DNA of 19,007 nucleotides from DAOUMU01 sp034409055. Lineage in GTDB: Bacteria > Chloroflexota > Anaerolineae > 4572-78 > J111. The notes beneath the pieces are model-generated. The model ran no database searches, was not told the DNA's origin, and was given only the letters and a program-made list of their open reading frames with translations. The translations under genes and the position numbers were made by a program. Shown here one piece after another: positions 1 to 7,616 of this stretch; position 1 is the first letter of the stretch; each line of letters begins with the position of its first letter. The DNA lies in NCBI GenBank assembly GCA_034409055.1, contig DAOUMU010000192.1:1-19007 (forward strand), given 5' to 3'.

Positions 1-6
1 GGGGAG

Positions 7-104
7 AGAAACCAGGTTTTTTGTCGCCTGAACCAAGCTAATCGTTGCTTTTTGAGCATTCTGGAGCACCAAAAATGCCTTAGCAAGCGAAAAACCTGGT
101 TTCT
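7..104. repeat. 98-bp palindromic repeat, possible MITE
   Basis: Perfect 15-bp terminal inverted repeats, AGAAACCAGGTTTTT at 7-21 and its reverse complement at 90-104. A second imperfect pairing lies inside (TCGTTGCT at 42-49 against AGCAAGCGA at 82-90). No coding potential and no obvious target duplication were seen. Ends of this kind are common in dispersed intergenic repeats of filamentous bacteria; that it is multicopy here is inferred, since only one copy lies in the window. Confidence 0.6.
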
Positions 105-288
105 GATTTCCAATGTCGGGTAATGAATACGGGATGCTGTTTTCCTGGCAGGTTGTGCTTTACGCTCCAAGCTCTACGCCTTACGCTCTTTGAAAGGAGG
201 GATGCCATCGAATAACTCTTAACCGGTTTTTTAATTACTAAATTTCTAATTCAAATTTTTAATGTTAAGTCAAGGAGGATGAAAGACG
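105..288 (+). other. Leader region of the liv operon
   Basis: Non-coding stretch before the binding protein gene. It holds a short imperfect repetition of TACGCTC around 161-187 and a very AT-rich stretch at about 224-270. No convincing -35/-10 pair could be placed (TTGAAA at 190-195 has no acceptable -10). A strong ribosome binding site AAGGAGG at 272-278 lies 10 bp before the ATG at 289. Confidence 0.5.
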
Positions 289-1761
289 ATGAAAAAATAT
301 TTGTTTTTATTAATGATTGCCATCATGTTGGTGGTGCCGACTACTTCGGTAGCAGCTCCGCTGTACCAGGGCCAGGATTATACCATTCAGGCGGATGACT
401 GGCTGAGCAAGTTGTCCGACAAATTCCTGGGTGACATACTGGCCTATCCGGCGATCACCTATTACACCAACCAAAAAAATGCTGAAGATGACAGCTACGC
501 TAAAATTAGCAGCTCTGATCAAATTGAGATTGGCTGGAAGATTTACATCCCCACCCAGGAAGAAGCCGAGGCTTACTTCTCTGGCGCGGTGGGTGAAAGC
601 CTTGGCAGCGGCACCCTCAAAATCGGGGCCATCATGCCGCTTTCTGCACCCGGTTCCGTTAGCGGTGGCACGGCCATGAAGGCCGCTATGGAAATAGGTT
701 TGGAAGAGATTAATGCCGCCGGGGGCGTGCTGGGCCAGCAAGTTGAACTGGTTATCGTTGATACCGAGGGCCTGGCTGAGCGCGGCACCGCGGCGATGGA
801 ACGTCTGATTAGCCAGGAAGGTGTTGTGGGCGTGGTCGGTGAATATCACAGTGCGGTCGGTTTGACGGCCAAGGAAGTGGCCCACGATAACCATGTCCCC
901 ACCATCTTCGCCGAAACGTGGAATGATACTATTACCGCCGTTCAATATCCCGAGGTTTTCCGTATTGCTCCGCTTTCGTCCGAGGTAGCCGCAGTTGACG
1001 CCAACTTCCTGCAATCCGTTGGGGCTCAGTACGTAGTCATTATGACCGAGAATACCGGCTACGGTATCCCGGCGGCCGAACAGACCACCGAACGCCTGGC
1101 CGAGCGCGGTATCGAAGCGGATACCTTCTTCGCCGACATTGGTACGCTGGACTTTGCCCCGGTCATCGAGCGGATCAAGGCCGGTCGCCAGCCCGACGCA
1201 ATCTGGGTGCTGCTCACCGGCGAAACTTCGTTCAACTTCCAGCAGCAGGCAGCCGAAGCCGGCATTGGCCCCCAGAATCTGGTCATGATCTGCAACCAGG
1301 CTGCGGCCGATAGTGACGCCTATTGGGCGGCTGTGCCCGATGGTAACCTGTGTCTCTGGCGTCGCATCGGTTTACCCCAACAACTTTGGACATCTGCAAC
1401 CTCTGCTTTTGCCGAGAAATACCAAGTCAAGACCGGCAAAGCAGCGCCCGAGTCCTTCGCCATGGAAGCTTATGACTCCCTGAAGCTTATGGCCCAGGCC
1501 ATCAACGAGGCCGGTTCGACCGACCCGGATGCTATCATTAGTGCCCTGGAGAACACCACTTACAATGGCGCGCTGGGCACGATCACCTTCCCCTATGGCA
1601 CGCACCAGGCCGTTCCCGAAAATCTGGAGGCCAAGTGGTGGCACCAATTCCCTGATCCGGCCATCACCATGGTTCAATTCACGGAAAAAGGTCAGGATGC
1701 TTCAGAGGTGACGGTGGTCTTCCCCGAAGCATATAAGACCGGTGATTTGGTTCGGCCTTAA
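289..1761 (+). CDS. LysM-domain branched-chain amino acid ABC transporter substrate-binding protein
   Basis: 490-residue extracytoplasmic binding protein of the Liv (Peripla_BP_6) class, which delivers branched-chain or related amino acids to the LivHMGF complex encoded downstream. Residues 1-23 are a signal peptide ending in a VAA-type signal peptidase I site with no lipobox cysteine. Residues 31-88 look like a LysM domain: they open with YTIQADDWLSKLSDKF and end with IEIGWKIYIP, matching the LysM start and the 'x-pGxxLxIP' finish. The type I periplasmic-binding fold runs from about 110 to 480 (LKIGAIMPLS at 110-119). At 490 residues it is about 100 longer than E. coli LivJ/LivK, mostly because of the LysM part. 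The start is fixed by AAGGAGG 10 bp upstream. The true ligand cannot be read; amides, urea or aromatic acids are possible. Confidence 0.88.
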   Translation: MKKYLFLLMIAIMLVVPTTSVAAPLYQGQDYTIQADDWLSKLSDKFLGDILAYPAITYYTNQKNAEDDSYAKISSSDQIEIGWKIYIPTQEEAEAYFSGAVGESLGSGTLKIGAIMPLSAPGSVSGGTAMKAAMEIGLEEINAAGGVLGQQVELVIVDTEGLAERGTAAMERLISQEGVVGVVGEYHSAVGLTAKEVAHDNHVPTIFAETWNDTITAVQYPEVFRIAPLSSEVAAVDANFLQSVGAQYVVIMTENTGYGIPAAEQTTERLAERGIEADTFFADIGTLDFAPVIERIKAGRQPDAIWVLLTGETSFNFQQQAAEAGIGPQNLVMICNQAAADSDAYWAAVPDGNLCLWRRIGLPQQLWTSATSAFAEKYQVKTGKAAPESFAMEAYDSLKLMAQAINEAGSTDPDAIISALENTTYNGALGTITFPYGTHQAVPENLEAKWWHQFPDPAITMVQFTEKGQDASEVTVVFPEAYKTGDLVRP

Positions 1762-1924
1762 ACTAAGGTATGAATTAGTCTGATTTCTGGGGGGTAGCCT
1801 TGGCTTTAAGGCTGGGGCTGCCCGTCCTTTTTGTAGCAAATCATTCCCAAGAGTTCCCGCTATTATGAAGATCCTGGGAACTGGAAGGATTTTATTATGT
1901 ATCATCTCAATAATTCGGGGTGGG
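1762..1924. other. Spacer after the binding protein gene
   Basis: No gene seen. Two weak dyads occur: AGCCTT at 1796-1801 with AAGGCT at 1808-1813, and AGTTCCC at 1852-1858 with GGGAACT at 1876-1882. Neither is long enough alone to call a terminator. Confidence 0.4.
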
Positions 1925-2000
1925 GTAGGGGCGAGGCAACTCGGAGAGCTGGTTGTTTGCTCCGAGACCTAAATCCGAGTTGCCTCGCCCCTACTTTTTG
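1925..2000 (+). repeat. Perfect 21-bp inverted repeat, terminator-like, between binding protein and permease genes
   Basis: The arm at 1925-1945 (begins GTAGGGGCGAGGC) is perfectly complemented by 1974-1994, with a 28-nt loop, then TTTTT at 1995-1999. An alternative smaller hairpin uses CTCGGAG at 1940-1946 and CTCCGAG at 1960-1966. The structure could act as a partial terminator or mRNA-stabilising stem-loop that raises binding protein output over the membrane components. It also resembles widespread GTAGGGGCG-type dispersed palindromes, so it may be a repeat that was recruited. Confidence 0.65.
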
Positions 2001-2038
2001 AGAAGATACGATTTTACCAGGGAGGAAAAAGAGGTTTA

Positions 2039-3250
2039 ATGCAAAGCCCTCTGTTACAAGAATTTAACCCCGGTCCGGCTGCTTTGATTGTGCTCTGGGT
2101 TATTGTTTGGGCTGTAATCGGCGGTGTGGTCACCCCTCGTGTTTATCGCCGGAAAGACCTTGATGCTTCGGCAGCTACCTTGTATGGGACCATTGCCGGA
2201 GCAGGTACCGGCCCTATTCTACCCATCATTTTGTGGTACAAAACCCCCAAACTAAACTGGCGCTGGATTGTTATTCCGTCCGTTCTTTCGCTGGTGATCT
2301 TATATTGGGCTTTCGCCATTTACCACCCGGTCAATCCGTGCGTTACCAGCGGCAGTTACGTGACCAGTCAAATTAGCAACGGTTTATTGATCGGTATTCT
2401 CTATGGCATCATTGCCATTGGTCTAACCCTGATTTTCTCCATTCTGGGAGTTGTCAGCTTTGCCCACGGACAGTTTTATATGATTGGCGGCTACGTTGCC
2501 TTCTTCACCATTAGTGAGACACTCGGGGCCGGGCTAAACCCCCTGGTCGGCTTGCTGATGGCCGGTCTGGTTACGTTTGCCATTGGTTGGATTTTTGAGC
2601 GCCTCCTGCTTAGACCGATGCACCTGGGTAAGGTGGAACGTCCTGGTGAATACGCCATTTTACTGACTTTTGGTTTAGCCTTCTTTATGGAATATTCGGT
2701 ACTAGCTACTCTGGGGGCCAATCCGCGTAAAGTCGATCCTTTTTTCAATATAGGCACCATTACGATCGGCGCGATTTCACTGCCGCCCTCGCGGGTTATT
2801 GCGGCAGCCGTTGGCTTGATTATTTTGGGCATTTTGCTCTGGTTCCTCAACTACACCTGGCTAGGTAAAGCACTGCGAGCGGTTAGTCAGGACAAGGAGG
2901 CGGCGGCTGTGGTTGGCATCAACCCCCTCACCATGAACACCCTGGCCTTTGGCCTGGGAGCGATGTTGGCCGGGTTGTCCGGTGCAGCCCTGGTGCAGGT
3001 ATTGGCCTGGGTGCCCCAAATCGGCCCGTTGGTCTCCACGCGTTCGTTTGTGGTCATTGTACTGGGCGGGATGGGCTCTCTGCCCGGAGCTATGGCCGGT
3101 GGCCTGATCATCGGCGTGGTTGAGGCCCTGGGCGTCGGTTGCTTTCCCGACGTGGGGCGGGCCCTGGCTTACCAGCAAGTCTTTGGCATGATTATCTTTG
3201 CCATTGTGTTGCTGCTTAAACCAACGGGGCTCTTTGGGAGGGAACTATGA
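2039..3250 (+). CDS. livH: Branched-chain amino acid ABC transporter permease, LivH type, with N-terminal membrane extension
   Basis: 403-residue inner-membrane permease forming one half of the Liv translocation channel. The canonical LivH part starts near residue 110 and includes GVVSFAHGQFYMIGGY (137-152) and the ATPase-contact EAA-like loop SQDKEAAAVVGINPLTMNTLAFGLGAMLAG. E. coli LivH has about 308 residues; the extra ~105 N-terminal residues contain about three hydrophobic segments (near 14-31, 48-66 and 77-95). The ATG at 2039 is preceded by a purine-rich GGGAGG site (2020-2025) and the extension is in frame without interruption, so it is probably real. The stop overlaps the livM start by 4 bp (ATGA), showing translational coupling. 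Confidence 0.9.
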   Translation: MQSPLLQEFNPGPAALIVLWVIVWAVIGGVVTPRVYRRKDLDASAATLYGTIAGAGTGPILPIILWYKTPKLNWRWIVIPSVLSLVILYWAFAIYHPVNPCVTSGSYVTSQISNGLLIGILYGIIAIGLTLIFSILGVVSFAHGQFYMIGGYVAFFTISETLGAGLNPLVGLLMAGLVTFAIGWIFERLLLRPMHLGKVERPGEYAILLTFGLAFFMEYSVLATLGANPRKVDPFFNIGTITIGAISLPPSRVIAAAVGLIILGILLWFLNYTWLGKALRAVSQDKEAAAVVGINPLTMNTLAFGLGAMLAGLSGAALVQVLAWVPQIGPLVSTRSFVVIVLGGMGSLPGAMAGGLIIGVVEALGVGCFPDVGRALAYQQVFGMIIFAIVLLLKPTGLFGREL

Positions 3251-4551
3251 AAGGTTCTATCTTGGCCTGGATTTTGGGTGTTGTCGCTGTTCTGTTTCTG
3301 GCCTTAATTCCCATTGCTTACGACATTTTTCCCTTTTTGCCAGTGGGCCTGATTAACGATTACACCCTACACATCCTGATCATTGGTTTTTATTTTGCTA
3401 TGTTGGCCTCAAGTTGGTCTCTGCTAATGGGCTATGGCGGTCAGTTTTCTTTTGCCCACCTGGCCTTTGCCGGGATAGGGGCCTATACCACCGGGTTGAT
3501 GGGGCGTTTCCTGGGCACCCATGCTTTGAGTGGTATCATTGCCGGCACCTTAATGGCCGGGCTATTTGGCTTGATCATCGGCATGTTGGTGTTGCGCCTG
3601 CGCAAAACTTACCTGGCGCTCTTTACCATCGCCTTTGCCGAGATCTTACGGCTGGTCATCAGTGCAGAGAAGGATTACACCGAAGGTCCCAACGGCCTGC
3701 CGATTGAGCCACTCTTTCCCAACGGCCTTGATCTGGGCTTTTATACCTTTGATAAGGTCGATAAAATCCCCTCCTACTTTGTAATGCTTGCCTTGCTAAT
3801 TATCACCCTGGTCCTCATGTCCTGGTTGGCCAATTCCCGCTTTGGCCTCTTCCTCAGATCCATTCGTGAAGATGAAGAGGCTGCGGCGGCGCTGGGCGTT
3901 GACGTAATACGCTATAAAATCCTGGTCTTTGTGGTGACCAGTATGGTGGCCGGGCTGGCCGGCGCGGTCCGGGCCCACTATGTCACCCTTATTGCTCCCA
4001 ATGATATAATCATCTTGTGGATGAGCCTGGTGATTACCATGTCTGTGCTGGGTGGTATCGAAAGCCTGGTCGCCTCGGCGATTGGCGGGATTGTGGTCTT
4101 TTTGATGTTAGAATACCTGCGGACAAATTTTGCCACGACCTCGGTGACGGCCGTTATCCTGACTGTCATTCTGACCCTCGTCCTGTACCAATTGGCTCGA
4201 TATATAAGGCGATTTACGGGAACAATCCTCAAAGGCACTCAGGAAGTAATTGCTGGCGTCGTCTCATTTGTCGTAGCCCTGCTCGTAGCCAGGCTGGTGA
4301 GCGCTCCGGTGACGACCGGCCTGTCCTATGCCTATTATGATATCTCTGGTTCACTTTTGCCAGAGACAATTGATATGAGTGCCTGGCGACTGGTCTTCTT
4401 TGGGCTGGCATTAATGCTGACCTTGCGATTTTATCAAAATGGGTTGCTTTATCCTATCATGCAACGATTCTTCCGCCCGGGAGAACTGGCAGAGACGGTG
4501 GCTAAACGCGATGCGGCCGGTAAAATGGCGGGGGTGGAGGCAGGCTCATGA
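3247..4551 (+). CDS. livM: Branched-chain amino acid ABC transporter permease, LivM type, with membrane insertion
   Basis: 434-residue second permease of the Liv importer. Recognised by GYGGQFSFAHLAFAGIGAY (62-80) and the coupling loop IREDEEAAAALGVDVIRYKILVF (about 206-228). The family normally passes soon after the last core helix to a closing hydrophobic segment and an FRPxGL-like end. Here roughly residues 293-378 form an insertion with about two further hydrophobic segments (298-316 and 333-352), before the usual closing helix WRLVFFGLALML (380-391) and an FRPGEL end. It starts inside the livH stop (ATGA) and overlaps livG by 4 bp in the same way, so it is co-translated. The enlargement parallels that of LivH. 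Confidence 0.9.
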   Translation: MKGSILAWILGVVAVLFLALIPIAYDIFPFLPVGLINDYTLHILIIGFYFAMLASSWSLLMGYGGQFSFAHLAFAGIGAYTTGLMGRFLGTHALSGIIAGTLMAGLFGLIIGMLVLRLRKTYLALFTIAFAEILRLVISAEKDYTEGPNGLPIEPLFPNGLDLGFYTFDKVDKIPSYFVMLALLIITLVLMSWLANSRFGLFLRSIREDEEAAAALGVDVIRYKILVFVVTSMVAGLAGAVRAHYVTLIAPNDIIILWMSLVITMSVLGGIESLVASAIGGIVVFLMLEYLRTNFATTSVTAVILTVILTLVLYQLARYIRRFTGTILKGTQEVIAGVVSFVVALLVARLVSAPVTTGLSYAYYDISGSLLPETIDMSAWRLVFFGLALMLTLRFYQNGLLYPIMQRFFRPGELAETVAKRDAAGKMAGVEAGS

Positions 4552-5372
4552 GTGCCCAATCTAAACAAATTCATCTGGAAGTTCGGCATCTTTCTAAAAA
4601 TTTTGGCGGCTTACAGGCTGTTAATGATGTCTCCTTTGAAATCAATGGGCCAGAACTGATTGGAATGATTGGCCCCAATGGTGCTGGCAAAACTACGATA
4701 ACCAATTTGTTGGATGGGGCTCTGACCCCCTCCAGCGGCACCATTTATTTCAATGGACAACGTATTGATGGTAATAAACCTTATCAAATTGCCCGAACCG
4801 GATTGGGGCGCACGTTTCAGGTCACGCGGGCCTTTCGGCGGATGACGGTGTTGGAAAATATGTTGGTGCCCGGTATGGCTTTGCATGCCACGGCCAGTCG
4901 TAAAGAGGTGGAAAAAAAGGCCTGGGAGGTGTTAGAATTTCTGACCTTTGAACACCTGGCCTATGATTACGCCCGCAGTCTCTCCGGCGGCCAGCAAAAA
5001 TTACTGGAATTAGGCCGCCTACTGATGCTCGACCCGGACATCATCATTTTGGACGAGCCCTTTGCCGGGGTCCACCCCAAATTGATGGAAAAGATCTACG
5101 AGTACATCACCACGGTTAATGCCCAACACAAAGCCTTTATCATCATCAGCCACGATATGGACACCATCTTCACCCTGAGCAAGCGCTTGCTGGTGCTCAA
5201 TTTCGGGGAACTCATCGCCGATGGCGATCCAGAAGAGGTGCGCCATGACCCGGTTGTCATTGAAGCCTATCTGGGTGAGGAAGACGAAGAATACGGTCAG
5301 CCCAGTCAGATGTCCGGGGGTTCCCAAAAAACCGCCACCCCAGAGGACACAACGGAGGAAGGAGAAGCATAA
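4548..5372 (+). CDS. livG: Branched-chain amino acid ABC transporter ATP-binding protein, LivG type
   Basis: 274-residue cytoplasmic ATPase that powers the importer together with LivF. Visible motifs are Walker A GPNGAGKT (42-49), ABC signature LSGGQ (145-149), Walker B IIILDE (165-170) and the switch histidine H202 in IIISHDMD. The RTFQ segment at 88-91 is typical of LivG. The catalytic body ends near residue 247 (EAYLGEE); the last ~28 residues form an acidic, low-complexity tail that is not usual for the family. The ATG overlaps the livM stop by 4 bp, and livF follows after 3 bp. Confidence 0.93.
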   Translation: MSAQSKQIHLEVRHLSKNFGGLQAVNDVSFEINGPELIGMIGPNGAGKTTITNLLDGALTPSSGTIYFNGQRIDGNKPYQIARTGLGRTFQVTRAFRRMTVLENMLVPGMALHATASRKEVEKKAWEVLEFLTFEHLAYDYARSLSGGQQKLLELGRLLMLDPDIIILDEPFAGVHPKLMEKIYEYITTVNAQHKAFIIISHDMDTIFTLSKRLLVLNFGELIADGDPEEVRHDPVVIEAYLGEEDEEYGQPSQMSGGSQKTATPEDTTEEGEA

Positions 5373-5375
5373 TTA

Positions 5376-6155
5376 ATGGCTAACGCAACTGAACAGACCC
5401 CACCCGCAATAGGCACGAATGGTAACAATATCGATCCCGCCTCCGTGGTTTTAAAGATTCAAGACCTCTATGTTGGCTATTATGAAGATCTGAATATTTT
5501 GCAGGGGGTCGACCTTAAAGCCCAAAAAGCCAAAATTACCGCCATCCTGGGGGCCAATGGAGTGGGTAAGTCAACCCTCCTCAAGGCCATCTACGGCTTT
5601 TTAAAGCCTAATCGAGGGCGGGTCATATTGGAAGGGAAAAATGTGGTGGGTACGCCCACCTACAAATTGATTAATCTGGGACTGGCCTATATTCCCCAGC
5701 ATCCCGGGATCTTCCGCTGGATGAGTGTCGAAGAAAACCTGGAAATGGGGGCCTATACCTTTAGAGGTGATAAGGCCCGCATGAAGCGCAAAATGGAGGA
5801 AGTGTACGAACGCTTCCCCGTGCTCAAAGAACGTCGTAAATCGCTGGCTGGCAACCTGTCCGGTGGACAGCAGCGTATGGTTGAGGTCGGTCGCACCCTG
5901 ATGACCGATCCTAAAGTGATGCTGGTTGATGAGCCGACGGCCGGCCTGGCCAAATTGCTCTCAGAGGAGGTCTACCAGCATCTGGTTAACTTGAAAGAGT
6001 CCGGTATTACCATTCTCTTGGTTGACCAGGAAATCCGCCAAGCCCTCAAAGTAGCCGATTATGTCTACGTATTGGAACTGGGACGCAACAAATACGAAGG
6101 ACCGGTGGACCAGTTTACCAGTCCGGCTGACTTGAAGAAAGCATTTTGGGCTTAA
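5376..6155 (+). CDS. livF: Branched-chain amino acid ABC transporter ATP-binding protein, LivF type
   Basis: 259-residue ATPase partner of LivG. Walker A is GANGVGKS (59-66), the signature is LSGGQQ (161-166) and Walker B is VMLVDE (181-186), followed by PTAGLAKLL as in LivF proteins. The switch position carries glutamine (LLVDQ, Q218); LivF members commonly have Q there rather than histidine, so this is not a defect. About 23 poorly conserved residues precede the ATPase domain. It lies 3 bp after livG and 13 bp before the aminotransferase gene, in one transcription unit. Confidence 0.93.
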   Translation: MANATEQTPPAIGTNGNNIDPASVVLKIQDLYVGYYEDLNILQGVDLKAQKAKITAILGANGVGKSTLLKAIYGFLKPNRGRVILEGKNVVGTPTYKLINLGLAYIPQHPGIFRWMSVEENLEMGAYTFRGDKARMKRKMEEVYERFPVLKERRKSLAGNLSGGQQRMVEVGRTLMTDPKVMLVDEPTAGLAKLLSEEVYQHLVNLKESGITILLVDQEIRQALKVADYVYVLELGRNKYEGPVDQFTSPADLKKAFWA

Positions 6156-6168
6156 AGGAAGCGTATCG

Positions 6169-7476
6169 ATGACCACCAATCGTCCAACAATAAAATCTGC
6201 TATCAAGATGTCTGCCACCCTGGCCATTAACGCCAGGATTAACGAATTACTGGCCGAGGGGTATCAAGTGTTTCATCTGGGCTTTGGGGAGGCCAGGTTC
6301 CCGGTTCACCCTAAAATCCTGGATGCTTTCGTGGCTCACGCCAAGGCCCGTTCCTATTTACCCGTGCCGGGCCTGCCTGAATTGCGAGCCCGGGTGGCCG
6401 ACTATTACCGGCGTAAGTTTCAAATAGAAGCTGAACCCAGCCAGGTAATTGTAGGCAGTGGCAGTAAAAGCCTCCTCTTTGCCGCCCTGCAGGCCCTGGC
6501 AGGTGATGTAATTTTACCTGCGCCTTCCTGGGTTAGTTTTGAGACGCAGGCTTACCTGACGGGCAAAGCCGTCAGTTGGGTTCCCACTCACCTGGAAGAT
6601 AACTACTGCCTCACTCCAGAGGGGTTGAAGGCTGGCCTGAAAGCAGCCAGAGAGGCCGGGCAATCACCGGCCGTGTTGATTCTCAACAACCCGCATAATC
6701 CCACCGGCGTTATGTATCCTCCCCAGTTAATCTCAGAGCTGGCCAACATCGCCAGAGCAGAAGGGCTGGCGATCATCAGCGACGAGATTTATGCGCTGAC
6801 CGCTTATGGGGACATTCCTTATGCCAGCCCTGCTCATTACTATCCAGAGGGCACCATTGTGACCGGTGGCCTGAGTAAACATCTCTCCCTGGGCGGCTGG
6901 CGTTTGGGCGTGGCTATTTTGCCGCCGGGTGAATTTGGCCGCCAATTGCACCGTTATATGACAGCCGTAGCCAGTTCCATCTGGACCACTGCCACCGCGC
7001 CGGTACAGTATGCCGCCCTGGTTGCCTATAGTCATGATCCTGAGGTTGATGTCTACGTAAAAACCTGTGCCACTATTCACGGTTACGTGACCACCTATCT
7101 CTACCAGGTTTTACAAGAACTGAATGTACCATGCCCCAAGCCCTCCGGTGGATTTTACCTCTATCCCAGCTTGGCCCCCTGGCACGAGACGTTAGCCCAA
7201 AAACACAATGTGCACACCAGCGAGGATCTGGCCAGTTTTCTGCTGGAGGAAGAGCATGTGGCCGCCCTACCCGGTTCTGATTTCGGCGCCGACCCGCAAC
7301 ACCTCAGCCTGCGCTTATCGACCAGTTATCTGTATGCCCTCGATGACGCAGAAGCAGAAGCGATGCTGACCACCTACGACAAGAACCTGTCGCCGCTTCA
7401 ATTTTTACAAGAGGCCTGTCCCCGGGTTATCGAGGTTGGCGAGCGGTTTAAGGCGTTGGTGGCATCTTTGGCTTGA
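6169..7476 (+). CDS. PLP-dependent aminotransferase, class I/II
   Basis: 435-residue fold-type I aminotransferase of the aspartate aminotransferase superfamily, expected to move an amino group between an amino acid and 2-oxoglutarate or another oxo acid in the cytoplasm. Visible motifs are GSGSKSLLFAALQAL (97-110), which lines the PLP phosphate site, NNPHNPTG (173-180), SDEIY (204-208) with the aspartate that contacts the PLP ring nitrogen, and the Schiff-base lysine K237 in GGLSKHLSLGGWRLG. Arginines in SLRLSTSY near the C terminus may bind the substrate carboxylate. The ATG at 6169 has AAAGGAAG about 7 bp upstream. Its position 13 bp after livF suggests it acts on the imported amino acid; specificity (branched-chain, aromatic or other) cannot be told. 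Confidence 0.88.
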   Translation: MTTNRPTIKSAIKMSATLAINARINELLAEGYQVFHLGFGEARFPVHPKILDAFVAHAKARSYLPVPGLPELRARVADYYRRKFQIEAEPSQVIVGSGSKSLLFAALQALAGDVILPAPSWVSFETQAYLTGKAVSWVPTHLEDNYCLTPEGLKAGLKAAREAGQSPAVLILNNPHNPTGVMYPPQLISELANIARAEGLAIISDEIYALTAYGDIPYASPAHYYPEGTIVTGGLSKHLSLGGWRLGVAILPPGEFGRQLHRYMTAVASSIWTTATAPVQYAALVAYSHDPEVDVYVKTCATIHGYVTTYLYQVLQELNVPCPKPSGGFYLYPSLAPWHETLAQKHNVHTSEDLASFLLEEEHVAALPGSDFGADPQHLSLRLSTSYLYALDDAEAEAMLTTYDKNLSPLQFLQEACPRVIEVGERFKALVASLA

Positions 7477-7525
7477 TATTTATTGAGTAGTTACCACCCC
7501 TTTCATGAACCACCCCCCAAAATTC

Positions 7526-7554
7526 TTGTCCCCCAGTCGTATGCATGATACAAT
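7526..7554 (+). promoter_or_regulatory. Predicted sigma-70-type promoter of the thiolase unit
   Basis: TTGTCC at 7526-7531 (4 of 6 to the -35 consensus), a 17-bp spacer, then TACAAT at 7549-7554 (5 of 6 to the -10 consensus). Transcription would start near 7561, giving a leader of about 55 nt before the ATG at 7617. An upstream in-frame ATG at 7545 falls inside this promoter, which argues against it as the start. Confidence 0.5.
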
Positions 7555-7600
7555 TCGCTGGCAATACGAAAACGTGCGGAACGCGCGATAACAGATTATT

Positions 7601-7606
7601 AGGAGG
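7601..7606 (+). promoter_or_regulatory. Ribosome binding site that fixes the thiolase start
   Basis: AGGAGG lies 10 bp before the ATG at 7617. It selects this ATG over the in-frame ATG at 7545, and the protein from 7617 begins directly with the conserved thiolase opening MKEVVIIDGVRSPVGK. Confidence 0.85.
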
Positions 7607-7616
7607 GTTTAACTCT

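Noticed and set aside
202..222. Six-codon leader ORF (MPSNNS) with AAAGGAGG in front
   Set aside because: The ribosome binding site is only 1 bp from the ATG, too close for initiation, and there are no regulatory codons or attenuator around it.
7545..7616. 24-residue N-terminal extension of the thiolase
   Set aside because: The upstream ATG overlaps the predicted -10 box and has no ribosome binding site, while AGGAGG precedes the ATG at 7617.
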